In this document: positions 38,923-53,629 of the stretch, in pieces | How positions within the stretch are numbered: position 1 is the stretch's first letter | Layout: each line of letters starts with the position of its first letter | Source of the DNA: Motacilla alba alba | Lineage: Eukaryota; Chordata; Aves; Passeriformes; Motacillidae | Length of the DNA stretch: 64,000 nucleotides | NCBI RefSeq assembly: GCF_015832195.1 | Contig: NC_052017.1 | Coordinates: forward strand, 93,785,429-93,849,428 | Direction of reading: 5' to 3' | The notes under the pieces: generated by a model | What the model saw: only the letters and a program-made list of their open reading frames with translations | Databases searched by the model: none | Told to the model about the DNA's origin: nothing | Program-made: the position numbers and the translations under genes

Positions 38923-41900
38923 AGAACCCAAAAAACTCTGCACTCCTCATCTTTTACATAAAACCAAACTATTCCTTTGAATCTATTTTGCATCATAGTA
39001 GTACAGTCCTTAAAGGAGTAATTCAAAATGTGATTCTAGGGAACATTACTAACTTAAGAACAACTGAACCTAGTCACAAGCTTAATGTTGTAGTATATAT
39101 ATGAAAGGACCTTAGTAATTCAAGTCAGAATGCATAGATAATAAAAAATACACAGGTTTGGTGCAAAAAAATGCCTATGTGAATTACATGCCCTCACTGA
39201 CTATTTCAACTAAGCACTCATCCTAAAAATGCTACAGCACTCTTGTAAAACAATTCTTCGAGCAGTCATTAATCCCCATGTATCCTTAAAGGCCACAAGT
39301 TTACTCTACAACTATTATAAACAATCCATGTATTTTCCAAAAGTAAATATAAACTAAGTAAATAATAGAAATTTAGGAAAAAAATCTATCTATCAGTATT
39401 TGTTTCCTTTTTGTTATCAGACATATACAGTTTGGGGTTTTTTTGCTGCAGAGATGGAAGTAGTCTCTGTGTTTCAGTGCTATTTTCACGAGTTTGCAAA
39501 CAGCAGCTTACTAGCATGAGGTGAACAGCAAGAGAAGAATATAGCTCATATTATCGTGAAATCCTTCCTTTCTAAGCACTGGATGGGTACAGATAAAGAA
39601 ACAGTGCTTTAAAGAAAAGAGTCTAAATAGTTCCACTTGTATTCCAAGATGCATTCCTTTCAGTACTACCCTTTCTTCAGCTATATAACAATGACATGTT
39701 CTCCAAAAACAAAACAAAAAAAAATGCACCCAGAAATGCATTTTGTGAAACATGTATTTGAAGGTCAGGTTTAAAAACAAAAACAGACTTAAACCAGCCA
39801 AGGTTGATTCTAATGGCACTTAAGCCTGCACGCATATTTGAAAAACTTCTATTTATATGCATTTAATTTTCATGAAAGGTATTGGACTACTTGTCCATAA
39901 GGGAGAGATAAGACTTTCTAAGGAGACTATAGGAATTAGGCACTGATATTGCACTTCAACTTGAAGGCAGGCTCTCAGCTGTAACACCTTCTTTGAAGTT
40001 TTAGTCATTAAACAGCATCACAGTCCTGGGAACAATAAGGTTTCACCACAACAGCACAGGCTTTCCTGTACTCCTGTGGTGAAATGTAATCCTGTGTTTA
40101 TGAATCAAAGAGTAGCTCCAAGAAAGGTGGCACATTCTCACTGCACAGCATGTTGACCTGAGAGGACAGCACAACAGGATAATGATACACCAATTGCTGT
40201 ACAGAGAAACAACAAAGAAAATGGTCTTGACCTCAGAAAAAAACCTATAATCTAAGTGATAATCAGAAAATAGGCAAAAAGAGTAGTGATAGGTTGGGAG
40301 ACAGGGTATCAGTAACACAGGGTAGAAAGCTTTTGCTTTAGGTGCACTGTTGGGCATGGCAGTACGAGATGGCAGCCAATCTGTCCTCCATAACCATTCA
40401 AACAAACAATGCAATTAGTGGACATAAAAAAGAACTGATGTAGGTCTCAATATTTGCATAAATTAGGCATCTACTGTTTCTAAAGAAATATGTAGGTCAC
40501 CAATAGGAAACATCAGAAGCTCTAATCTGCTTTGGAAAAGGAAACAATGTTGCCCCTAACTTTATAGAAATGATGCCACCATTCTAGGTAGTAAAACTCC
40601 TAAGTTTAGGGCTGCCCTTATCTTGAGGAAGGCTGAGTTCTGTCCTCTGTCCCAGGAAAGCATTAGCTGGGACAAAATATCGTGCATCAACCCTTTCTTC
40701 ATGAAATGTTGCCATTAGACAGCAAGGAACTGCCAGGAGCCAAAAGCAGATCTAATCCATTTCAGAGACACTCTTCTGTTTTCAGTTATGTTCCCCATAT
40801 AATTTTCTTAGAAAATCCAAACAACAGGCTTCTAAACACTTTGTCCCATGCCCTTTCAGCTGAGAATCCTAAACAATAACTTGAATGAGGCTGCAGACAG
40901 CAGTCCATTATGAACTAAATGAATCCTAAATTGTCTAATATTCAGGCCTCTAACACATACCCAAAAATAGAGGAAGTGGGGCTTGTTTGCCTAAAAAATG
41001 TACCAACAGTCTTGAGGCAGACATAGCCATTTCCCCAGGACAAAGACTTCTGAGCATGCCTCAGTGATTTCACTCAGTTGTGCAAGAACTTGCAAACTCA
41101 AGTAGAGAGAGAACTGAAACACAGAAACTCCAAAAGGAGTACATGCTTCTGGATTTAGATGTCTTTTGGCAAGATTTAGGAGATCAGGATCCTCTCTGAA
41201 AATCAAGTGAGAAGTAGAAATAACTGGGTTCTCAATCCCACAACTTACTTGCCTAGCTGAACTTTTTTACTGTTCAGGATACGAAGTCTTGTGGAAGGTG
41301 CTGCCAGCTCCCTGCCTTTCCATTTTTCTCCCTCCTAAGAAACAAGTGACAGGTGAGAATTGTCACTTCACTGAGGACATGGAGGGGAGGTGAATAACAT
41401 CAGTGGAGCCAGGATTTTATCCACTGCCTCTGTTTTTGCTTTATATTATTGACCCTGTGACAGTACACACTTTCCAGCCAGTGAGAGCTGACTTCCAACT
41501 GAGCTATGGAACAGAGATGCTTAGCTGGAGAGGGACTTAGTTATAATCCTTTGTGTTACAGTACTCCTGCCATGCTACTGGTGAACTGAAACTAAAAATG
41601 GGCACTTCAGAGCAGGAAAAGAAAATAAAGATTCTCCTGATGTTATGTTGTAGACTTCTAAGAGAGAAGACATCCAAACACAAGAGGAAGCCAGGAACAG
41701 ATGCAGCTGGAAAAGAACTCAGCAAACAAATATTTGCCTTCTAGAATCAAGTTCTGCAATGCAGAGTACCAACCATCACCCATTACTGACTGTATTCTTA
41801 TCTTTCACCTCTTGCACCACCACCAGGAAACTCAAAAGCTATTCCCAAAAACTGCAGTCGCTGGCCTTGTTTGTCTGACTTGATATTCCTGCTTTTATTT

Positions 41901-44453
41901 AAAACAGATTGGGATAGTAGACACATGCTTTTCCCTCACAAGGGCTCATATCTAGGACTTTCCTCTCTGGTCTGACACAAATGAACAAATCCAATACAAA
42001 TTCCTTTATCTTTGAAACATTTCTTTTACTTGAAAGTTTTACTGCTCTTCAAAATGACTATATTTCAGCATGCAAAAATCAATCAGCTAAATACCATATG
42101 ACTGTGCTATAATTTATTAGTGCTGATCAAAATCTTAAAGACTAGTAATTAAAATTCAAATTAAAACGTGATGAAAGTCACATTTAGTCACGTAAATGAA
42201 GAGGCTGAATTTCAAATAGGAACAGAGCCACTGGACACCATGAGATGAGAATTTGTGGAGGCTCACTAATAATTAGTTATCACTAATAACACGTGAAAAG
42301 AACTTACCATTTCTTCAAACTTTGCTTCTTTTTCCTGAAGTAAATACATCTATATGATCTAGGAATATGTCAGTCCATCAGTGAATGACTGATAGAAAAA
42401 GTGCCAAAAAAAGCACTTGTGCAACAATCTCTCCACAGTGGGAAGCTTCTTCCTATTCAGTAAGAAATGTCACTGGTCTGAATTGCCTGGATATAAATCT
42501 TTTTCAAATGATACTTTTTTTTCTAAAGAAAAGTACAGATTTTGGGGGTCTCCTCCTTATCCTTTAGGAGGATAAGGATATCCTCCTATCCCTTAAAAAT
42601 TTTATATTTTACCTTTAAAAAGGACCTATGCTGAAAACTTGCAACAAACAGTTAATTTGGGACTTAATACTTTGACATATGAGCATTGTACCAATTGAAG
42701 CATGAGTTCCTATGCATTCATGCCCTGTTAACTAAATCTCCCAATGCACCAATGCAGCAAACAACAGCACCCCAACATGTATCCTTCAGGATATCCCCAT
42801 CCAAGAAAAAACAGTTGTTCTGGGTGGTGAGGCTGGATTGTAAGAGAGAAGAATGCATGACAGCTGAATTTTGCCTGACTGGTCCTCCGTGATTTTTTTT
42901 CACTCTTCTCCTCCTCCACCTCTTTCAGGAAACAGGAACTTAATTTATCTCAGCAGCTACTACAGGGTATCAGTTTTCACTGAAACTGGCCAATAGCTTA
43001 AAAAGTTATTAAAGAAATGGGTGAAAGATGGATGGATGGGCTGGCACAAGTCTCACAATAAGTTAAGGACAGAAGGCTAAAAAACAATCCTTGTCAACTG
43101 ATTAAAAACCCCTGCTTTTCTAAACTAAAGATACATCTTTTTTCCTGAAACCAAAACAAATTACTAATGGCTTTTTATATGTTAAAATACCCATATAAGA
43201 GCTCTCCAAAATTTGCTAATGGAAATGGTCCTCTGTGCTTTAGAAAGAGCTTGTTAACAAAAATAAGTCTGAAACACCATATTTTTCTAATGAAACATCA
43301 TCAGAACTCAAGAATTTATTTTAGTTGTTACAATGCCTTCTAGAACTTCAAAATGGTTCTAAGTGTTGTTTGCTCTGTAGATTGTGCATGCAAAATTTCA
43401 ACAGAAATGTTTTGAAGAAGCTCAGTATGAGAAGTCGTTCCATATGTGATTTGTAGAAGAATAAATGATGTCCCACACTACAGTTGTTAGAGAGACTCCA
43501 TAATCATCTTGAATGGGGATTGAAGGAGCATGCACAGAAGTTACAAACATAAAACAATAAATACTATATTTTAAGGTGTATTAGCAATATCACAATGAAC
43601 CACAGGATGATGTTCAGGCAGTTTAAGATATCAACAGAACCACTAGCTGTGTTTACAGTTATAACACAAATAATTTTAGAGTATTATGAAATGAAGAGTC
43701 TGTGTGTTTTAAATTATAACATCATTAAATATATATAAAAAATATAGCAATGCTGAAGAACACCAGGAGAAGTATCACATCAATGCATTATCTAAAAATA
43801 TGGATATATGGGAATGGACCTATATTCTAGGAACCACAGTGAGCTGGGCAGTTGGATTATGTGGAATGAAAAAGAAACCTAGGAAAAAAATCTGTGCCCT
43901 TACAGAAAGAGGTGGGAAAACATCAAGGAATGTCTCCACTCCAATGCCCCGACCCACAGGGGTGGGAGAAAGGAGAACATTGTTGCATTAGCTTGTTCCA
44001 TTGCATTAGGCACACTAAGCCTCAGCATATCTAACTTGCTGAGGAGATGTTGAGGTGTGCTGTATCAACCTCATCTTTTCTCTGAAGACACAAAGTGAGA
44101 AGTAGTTTTGACCCAAAGCATCCAAGAACGCAGAGCAACCTTTTGCTCATATATATTTTCTTCCCTTAATTCCTTTTCCATTATTCAAACAGTACATGTT
44201 AAGACACATTAAAAAAAAAAAATAACACCAGAGCAGCACTCCATCACTTGCAATAACAAAACTGAGTGCTTTATATGCTGGTTATTTCCTAAGAAGTCTC
44301 AGCTATATCTACGGCTATTATTCAGACCTAAATAGGCCTAGCAAAACCACAAAGATCATCCCAACCAGGGACAAAATAGCTGTAATAAGCAACTTAATAA
44401 GTTACAACAGGACAACAGACTCCTCTCCAGATTGTCTTTTTGTAAGTCAAGCC

Positions 44454-45107
44454 TCAAGGGAAATAGGGATCCCTGATCCATGACTTATGAGAATAAAGTA
44501 TCATACAACAGAGACTGCAAAATGGTTTTAGGGACAGTGAGCTGCCGTATACCAAATGGCCTGTCTTCCTTATGCCACATTTTCCTATGGACAATGCACC
44601 TCCTTCTCCCAGATGCTCAGGAAGAAGAAAAGGCAACAATGCAAACCTTGAGACAAGCTCTCTCCGGGCCAACACTAAGCAGCAACTTTGAACCCACAGG
44701 TTCAAAGCAACATGGTCAGATGTCTGAGCTCCCAAATCTCGAATGCCTCTCTCTCCAAAGCAGAAAGCTGAGGTTCTCAGAGATGAGCTTTCAGCCCATG
44801 GATGCTTTCCACAAGCCTGGGAAGAGGGTGGCCAGGAGCACCAGACTTCCAAACCCCAGGTGCTGATGCTGCTGCAGAGCTTCAGTCCCACCATATCATT
44901 GTGGTGCCTGGCAGACACCCTCCAGCCACACTGCAGAGGTGCCAGCCTGGTGCGTCGAGCCCACACTTCCACTCTGGAGGTGGGAAACCCTGTGGTGGTG
45001 ACAGAGGCTCTAGTACTTGAGGTCCCAAAGTGCCCCAAAATACCTCTCCAGGAGAATTTGGGCAGAAGCTGGTACAGGGACAAGGGCAACTCTGCTGGAA
45101 TGCACAA
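44454..45107. other. GC-richer block with long ORFs on both strands, unidentified
   Basis: This segment is visibly richer in G+C than its surroundings. The minus strand is open for 217 codons across it (ATG to stop), and plus-strand ORFs of 128 and 167 codons overlap it (44480-44866, 44743-45246). The predicted proteins are rich in Ser, Leu, Cys and Trp and show no domain, signal peptide or repeat that I recognise. No splice signals or poly(A) tail were tied to it. It could be an unrecognised old repeat, a noncoding-RNA exon or chance. I do not call it a gene. Confidence 0.3.
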
Positions 45108-45617
45108 GGAATTTTATTTAGCTTTAATAAATCAGGAATTTCTAACAATGCCAAATTTATCTGGAAAATTGCTCACCATTTCTAATGCATTAAAAGTATC
45201 TAAGTGGCAAGCTTTTCTCAAACACAAAAGCTCTTTTCTTTCCTGATTTTACTTGCTATTCAGCAATTCTTTTCTTTATCTCATTTTCATCAGACTTGAA
45301 ACGGAAAAAACCTTTTCCTTTCTTCCCCTTGCACTAGAGTACACCTCTTCCTGGGACTTCAGAACAGAACTTGCTTTCTCTGACTTCCCCAGATTTGATC
45401 TGTTTTGTATGTCACGCGTGAAGGAGGAAGAGGGAAAGTTGTCACAAAGATAGCATTAACACAGGAACTTGTTTTACAGGGTAGTAGCCTTAGAGCCTGG
45501 AGAATAAACCCCATGCAACACAACAGGTTTGTGTCCAACAATTTCATCTTGGAGACCTGTATTGCTACAGAAGTAATTTCAGATTGCTAGCTACCTGCCA
45601 CATAGTTAGATGGTAGC

Positions 45618-45747
<130 letters not shown>

Positions 45748-46997
45748 CAACCTTGTTGATTTTGTTACCCCCAAAAATAGCTTTGGCCCTTTTATAATGA
45801 CTGGATTGGAGTTTAAGGAAGGGCAAAAGAAACAAACAGATTAATTATTTTATTCTCTGCTAACAGGCGAGAGCAAAGAAAACATATATGGTTGTTTTAA
45901 TCTTTTTAAAAATACATTTTGCACAAGAGGCTCACATTAATTAAGCTATGATGCCAATGATTATTTTTAGATCAAACCATTCTAACAAATGAAAGTTTAT
46001 TTGTAGACATAAAAGATCTTCACTACACTTTTTTATCAGAAGCAGTGTAAGAATAGGAAATTACAGGTCTTTTTGCTACTACAAGCTATATTAAGACCAT
46101 AGCATTGCTGTTCATCTTGAGGTTAATGTTTAAATTTTATTTACTATCAAAATAGAAATACTTAATTTTAATTTGAAATATATGCTGGTGTTTTAGATTG
46201 AAAAACATGAATTAAGTATATATTAAATATAAATATACATGTATCTATAATAACATATTTATACTTTTTAAGAAAGAGGAATAGATGAGACAGTGATGAC
46301 TACATATGATATGAAAAAAGAAGTGTGAAGACAGAGAGAAGATAAAATGTGATAAAAGAATGCATTAGTTACATTAATCTGTCCCCTGCATGAAGTGGTC
46401 TTATTCATATTTCCTAGACACCAAATACTTCAAGGTTTTGGGTTAAGTGTCTTGGACACTGATTCAGAAAAACAGCATCAGTTCAGCAGCGAAGGAGTTG
46501 CCTCAGAACCATTTAGGGACAAAGCCCAAATTGAACAGTAGGGGAAAGACAGTGACTACTGAAAGAAATCAGGAGGCAGACAATGTTTTTTCAGAACTTA
46601 AATCAAAATGTGAACAAATTACAAAGTGCTGGCCTACAATCAAGAGAGGCTGTAACAAAGAGATGCTGAAACCAAATATTTATTTTTACATTGATATAAA
46701 AATGGCTTCAAGTCTCGGTAACATTAAACTCAGCAGTCTCCTCTGAGTAATTTAGCACAGCATTTAGGCTTAAACAGATCCCTTAAAAGTTGTCCTTCAA
46801 AGGACTCAACCTAAAATGAGACTAGAATAGTATTACGAGTGTTTGCAATTGCATCACCACTTGGGCAGATCCTTAAAGTCCCAAGTTCAGTGTTAGCATG
46901 AGAATCACAGACCCATTGAGTTAAAAAGGCATATTTTAATTCCTCTTTCTTATGAGTAGCAATAGGGGAAAAAAACCAACCCCTAAAAACAAAGAAG

Positions 46998-47036
46998 TAA
47001 ATAAATAAATAAATAAATAAATAAAATAAATAAAAA
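46998..47036. repeat. (TAAA)n microsatellite
   Basis: Seven TAAA units, one unit with an extra A, then TAAATAAAA. It sits in an A-rich stretch. Confidence 0.9.
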
Positions 47037-50000
47037 GAAAAAAAACTCCAAAACAACAAAAGAGGTACCGAGGCTCATGGAATTATTGATGCATTTCCTT
47101 AACAAGTATTAGCCATTAAAATTAGTAAAAGTCCATACTACCCTTCTACCAAATAGAGTGCATTTACTACACTTTTAATTACAAATACAGAATGTGGAGG
47201 ACCTTACAAAATGATGACAGTATTTCCTGCTGTGCCAAGGCCTCTTACCATGGCAGCTTCCCAGTGGACCCCAGTCACTGAGTCAACACATGCCAATACA
47301 CGCGTGCGTGCTCAGACACCCATCTTTTCCTGAGGAACAATCGCATTTCCTGGTACACACATGCTCTTAAGCATTGGACAGGGACAGCTTTGAGAGAGGG
47401 AGCCCAAGTTCTTTCATACACTGCCACCAAGGATTGTCCAGAAGTGCAGAGACACAATTTCTCAGTCAGTGCAGACAGCACAGACATGTCCCAGCACAGG
47501 TCACATCGTTACCTGCGTGCTCTGCAGTTCTGAGTGTAAGGAATTGCACCTGCTTAAGCTGGTTAACCTGACAGCTGATCTGCATTGGTGCTACTGCAAC
47601 ACTGCATATTTTTATTCTGAGTTCACCACATAAAATATATGCTATAACTTAGGTGAATATTAGAGGTTTTATTAAGCCACAGAAACATCACAGAAGAGAA
47701 TAATGCTGACCATTGTTTTGTATGCCACGTATTCGCTGGAATAATTAAAGTGTTTCTGCAACTATATCTAAATTCTATTTCAGATTATTTTTCTTTTAAA
47801 GACTGAAATTTTGTTACAGCATATTTTATTCCAGATTAATAGAAATATTTCCAAATATTTTATTTGAATGTTTATTAAAAACTAAGGAGGGAATAATATT
47901 CTGAGTTTTCATCTGGGAACTGTGCCTATGCACTGACAGAATGTCTCTCTAAACTTCTATCTTCATTTGTTTATAAGTCTCTTAGCACAAGGCACTGGAT
48001 ATCCTCAACTCCTGCTGCTGAACACAACAGAAGCTGGAGTACTTCCCGAAGGCCCTGTTTGCTCTGTTACATACATGCTTTATTTTCCTTAACAACTCCG
48101 TATTTGTACAAAGTACACACACCATTTTTTTCCAATTCTTCCTTTGTGAGATATATATATAAAAGTAAGTGTTCTCCCATAGTGCAGTGCAATCCCAGTT
48201 GCCACCTGGAATCCTCATCAGCCTATATAGCTGTATTACCTAGTTATTTCCTATACAGTCATATTAAATTTCACTGGTTACAAAGATCATATTGATATTA
48301 ATGTTTTAATGATAAATAAACTGTTTTCATCATTTTATGAATTTGCCTTAACAGCCTTTCAGTTTTGCTATGAATTAGTATGTATTGTTACCTCATCTGT
48401 AAAGTAGTCCCTAGTTATCCTTTATGTAACAAGGGAATAGTGCACAGCTGATGTCATCATGCCAAAAAGTTATTGAATTCACCAAAACAGAGAGAAAACA
48501 CTTACTTTGCACATTCTTATGACTTAGGTGCAAATCCTGGAGTGTATTATAAACTGGTCTTTACAACCTATGAACAGATACTGTAAGTCAGACAGAAATA
48601 GGAACTCCCTAGGGATGCTGTCCAAAAAAAGAAAAGTAGCCCCTGTGGAGTAACTCCTCCTAAGTCATGCTGCTGCTGCTGCTGAAAATATGCAATGAAT
48701 CCGTCTGCAGTTGGAATTTCAGATGCCATAATCCCTTACAGAATGTTGTCTAATTATTTTATTATGCATAATAAATGTAAAATATTTATTTTAGCTTCCA
48801 TAATTATATTAAAAATGTATGCTATTTATTCTCAGTCTTGTAAGACATCCTTCACAAGTCATATACTTTATAGAAAGGAATGCATGCTGTTTTGCTGGCC
48901 TGGCTGTTTGTTTTATCCAACTTCTACACCTTCTTATCTATGGCTAAGGAACACCCCTGCATATTGCCTTCTATTCCCTAACCACCATGGGTACCCTGTG
49001 CAAAATGAACCATACAGTGGAATCCCAGACAACTGAAAATTATTTTCTCTAATCACAGCAGAGGGATGGCCTGAATCACATTACCATAATATCAGTCCCA
49101 CACTCTGGTGGTCAAAATACTAGCAAAACTCTTTCTGTATCATGAAACTATGCCAGTGCTTCTCCTGAGCACTGTAATCCAACACAATTGATCATGTGAG
49201 AAAAGCAGGGTTCTACCTTTTGTATGCCCCCCTCCATGTAACCCAGATCCATTTCACTGAAACATCCCCCTCACGCACACCATGAACATAAATTGCCTGA
49301 GAACTTGTAGGAGTTATATAGAAAGTCAGAAGAAATGGGAGTTAAATTTAAACCCCTACATATGAATAAATGAGAGTTCCCTTTCTTAGACACATGCACA
49401 AAACCAGTTTAGTTCTGAAAATGCTGTATATCTGCATCTTTCATTGACAACATCAGGCTTAGGGGAATTTTTCACTTCTGCAATCAGGTTAAATTCAGGT
49501 ACCTAACTATGCTGCAGGTTTAGAAAGTCTGTCCACAGACTATGCAGCCAACAGATTTAGAACCCTGTGTCAGAGGTGCTGTTCATTTTCAGGATGTTAT
49601 ACAGCTCTTCAGTGCTTACTGTGCCCATTACCACATGCAAACAGTATTGTTGTCAGTGTTACTCCAGGACGGTGTCATCTGAAAAGTTCAGCCACATAAC
49701 ACGTCTTTTTTAAATGACTAGGAAATATAAAACAAGCATTGCATAAGTAATGGTAGTGCAGGGCCCTGTGAGACCAATTCTGTATTATAAAATTAGGTTG
49801 AACATTAATTAAGGGTGAATGAATATTTTTGTATGACAAAGCACATTGACTTAAGAATGGAGAGACATGCTGTGTGATTTGAAAAAGTAAATGCAAAGGA
49901 AAATCATGCATATTTTTATCTAAATAGGGAAAAACCTAAATTGAAAACCCAAATGTGAAAAATATGTAACCAAAAATACAAGTAAATGTTTGTATTTATG

Positions 50001-51327
50001 AATATTATGCTTCCTTCTAAAGGATTTTTTAAACTAGACTGAAAACATAATTTCAAATTTTAATTGTTACTGGAGGTTATATACTATTGTATCAAAAAGC
50101 AGATGTCAATTTCTTTGTCATCAAAATACAAAAGATTTAGACAAAAATAAATATCAAGTGGTCACAGTACAAAAACCAGAGATAGAAGGGAACATTTTTT
50201 ACAAGAATACTGAAGTACAACTATAAGCATACGCATACTATAGAGAATTTATAATTTGTGAGCTAAAAATGCTAAGTTAGTTTACCATTCCCTTCAGAAA
50301 ACCACATCCATTCATGTCTTTTTCTTGTTAAAAAAAGAATGTCTCATGCTGTGTGCTATATAGGGAATAAATTGCCTTTTCTGTTCTATGCAGCCAAAAT
50401 CACTCTTTTCCCCATAGTATCATACAGATGATTTCATTTCAGTTTATAAAGTTTATAACAGTTCCTAAATTCAGATTAGTTTCTTCCAATAGCCCTTTTT
50501 CTGTACTTCTAGCCAGGATTATCTAGCCTTTCACTCACTAGACTGGCAAGAACTTTTGCAGGATGATTATTCACAATTTCAGGCTGAGGAATTGAAAAGC
50601 TTGAAGTCAAGAATCTCCAAGAATACTCTGAGCACCAATGAGCTGAATGGGAATAATTTAAATATCTTGTACTTAGCCACTGTTTTAATTCAAGTGTCTC
50701 AAACTAATTTCTAGAACAAAGATCAGGCATCAATGAAAGGAAAATTTATATTAGGACTAACAAAACTTTCCCCCATACCCCAACACAAAAAGAGGAATAT
50801 TCACCTCCGTGAAAGTACAAGGCTCATTAAAGAGTCTGCAGTTGCCAAGCAACACTAAACAGCAACACATGAAATAGTCTGGATGAACTTACAGTGCAAG
50901 GGCCGAGCTCACAGCATCGCAATGAGACCTCAACCACTAGACTTAGGGGTGAATTTTATTACTGCATCAGCAGATTTTAAAATCTTCATTCTAACATTTT
51001 CTCTAGGTGACACTTGCAAGACTACATACCATCTGCTGAACTGGTGCAAACATTATTATTTTACAGAGTTGCTAATAACTTTCCTTTACAAGAGAAATAC
51101 TGCGTGACTTGACAAGAAGGCAACATGTGATTCCCTTAAAATTGTAATTTAAAATGAAGAGAGAGGTGGATAGAGACCAGAACATACACTTGCCAACAAG
51201 GCTGGCTAATATCCCAGGACTGTGGAAACTGGCAGGCACAAGCAGGGCTGCTGAGCTAATAAATACAGCAGCCCCTCTACGGGCTCCTCTGCAGCTACAT
51301 GGAGTGCCTCACTGCCTCTATGAACTT

Positions 51328-51348
51328 GCAGCAGCAGCAGCAGCAGCA
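51328..51348. repeat. (GCA)7 microsatellite
   Basis: Seven perfect GCA units. They fall at the end of a 67-codon chance ORF, where they read as Ala. There is no sign this is coding. Confidence 0.9.
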
Positions 51349-52394
51349 CAGCTCTAGTTCTTGCATCCCTACCAGATGTTTTTCAGCTAAGCTTGGAACA
51401 CATTTCCTGCAGAATCAAAGCTTCGTCAGCTGGTATCTGTAGAGATCAGCCTCCAAAGGTTAGGTCAAAATTGGCCTGTGAAGGATGGAAACTAACATTC
51501 TATTGTCATGAAACATTTATTTTTCAATAATCTAAAAGCAGGGCATGCCCAGATATTTCTTGTTAATCCTGATAGAATATGCTATTCTTGCATATTCTCT
51601 AATAACCTCCAGTATAATAAAATACTCCTAAAAACTTGCTATTTTTTGGAATTCATATCCTATACAGAAAACTCTTTATCCAAAGTAAAATGAGCTCCTG
51701 TCTTTCACTCAACAGAGCACTGGGTTATGCATTTTGTCATTCTGAGTAAGGGAAGTGCATCCACTCATGGGATGTGTGTAACAAACCCCAAACTGATTCA
51801 CATCTACAACACTCCCAGTCTCTTGGGTCTTCAAGCCTAGGATCTCAAACCCACTGTAACCCACTTCTCATTTCCCGGCTCTGTAATAAGACTATTTCTG
51901 CCAATGGGATGATTCAGTTAAAGTGGATGACCACAAGATTAAGTGTCCTAAAACACACAGCATTAAAGACAGCACTTCTTTTACCTTCAGAGCAGCACAT
52001 CATGTCACACTAATGCTTATATGCTCTCACTTCACTCAACACAGACCTTTTAACACAACTGCTCTGACAAATGAAAACCACCTCTAATTCCTAACTGACT
52101 TACTGAAGCTGACAAAACCACTTCTACCTATAAAGAAAAATATAAGGAAACAGTGACACCCTTAAGGTAGAAGCACAGAAACACAGCCCCCTCCCCCTGA
52201 GGTTATCAAATTCAGTTCTCTGCAGTTCTAGACTGTGATTTAACGGGTGCTCAGTACAGAAGAGTTCACAGAACATTTGCCCACACAAACAAAACAATTA
52301 TAAGTTTTGTACAGAAAATATGTGACCAGTGCAGAAGCTTTCTGTACAAGAGTTTTCTATAAAGTAGCTCATAAATAGCATGAAAACAGGTATT

Positions 52395-52434
52395 ATGAGA
52401 GCAGATTTAATTATATGAGAGCAGGCTTAATTAT
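52395..52434. repeat. Tandem duplication, 20-bp unit
   Basis: Two adjacent 20-bp units, atgagagcag followed by atttaattat or gcttaattat, with two base differences. Confidence 0.9.
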
Positions 52435-53476
52435 ATAGTCTTGCTTTAGGAAACTACATTAAAACTTATACTAAAGGAACATTACAGTTGTATGTTCAGC
52501 ATCAAAAGAAAATAAAAAATGCTATAGGGGTACAATCAAATGTTTAACTTTCCCCTCTTATGTGCATGCATCACAACACATACATCTCATCATATGCCAT
52601 TTATCAAATATAATGCTGATTTTTAAAAACTTTTTGAACATCAACTCTTGCCAATTGCCCACAAATTCCTTCTATGGATTCCTTTATGGAACACATAGAC
52701 TAGCCACCTCACTGCAAGGTATTAAAAGTATTCAAGAATGCAGAAGAAGTGTACTTAAGAGTAAAGATGCACTTAAAAAGCAACATGAAATATTTTAATA
52801 AGTAATCTATAACGAACCAAAGACACAGGCGATGAGCACCAGAAGTAACCTTCACTGTTCAATGGGATTCTTTTAAAATTTAATCAACTGCCCTAACATG
52901 GGGATGGGTTTTAGTGGTGTAAGATGGGAGGCTTGCCATGCAACCAACCCTATGGCCAACTTTCATTCTAACACCCTGGCTAGCAAGGAAAAGGAAAACT
53001 GGAGCAGAACAACAAGACTCTGAAGAACTGTAACGAGCTCGAGTTGTTTCCAGTTCTAATAAGTGTCTGGTGAGTACTTAGGCTGGTAAGCCTTTTAGAG
53101 AACTTTTCTTTTCTTGGTGAAATGGCTGCAACTCAACCAAGAAAAATTTCAAAACCGCATATGATTTGAAAAGGCAATGTAGATAAGCAGCCTCACCACA
53201 GAGAATTCAAACAGACACTGGAGCAGCTGTGAAACAAACACTCAACATTAGCACTGCAGTGTTACCACTAAAAGGTTTCCCATCATTTGTTTTTCTTTAT
53301 AAAGTAACACCTAAATACTGAAGACTAAGTTTTTAAATTTAGCTCCTAATTTAATATGTAATTACTGCTGCCCTGATGGTGTTTTAATGGCAATATATTT
53401 TTATTGGTGACTTCAAATGAACCTCATCTGATCACCTTAACCCTTCTCTCATCATGCTTTAGTTAATGACTCATTA

Positions 53477-53629
<153 letters not shown>

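Noticed and set aside
40043..40414. 123-codon minus-strand ORF
   Set aside because: In gene orientation but with no recognisable domain and no matched splice phases to the known exons. Likely chance.
42550..42600. Hairpin-like ccttatcc / ggataagg pair
   Set aside because: Short stem in pyrimidine/purine-rich sequence. No terminator or RNA-gene context in a vertebrate intron.
51154..51357. 67-codon ORF ending in an Ala run
   Set aside because: The Ala run is the (GCA)7 microsatellite. Nothing else supports coding.
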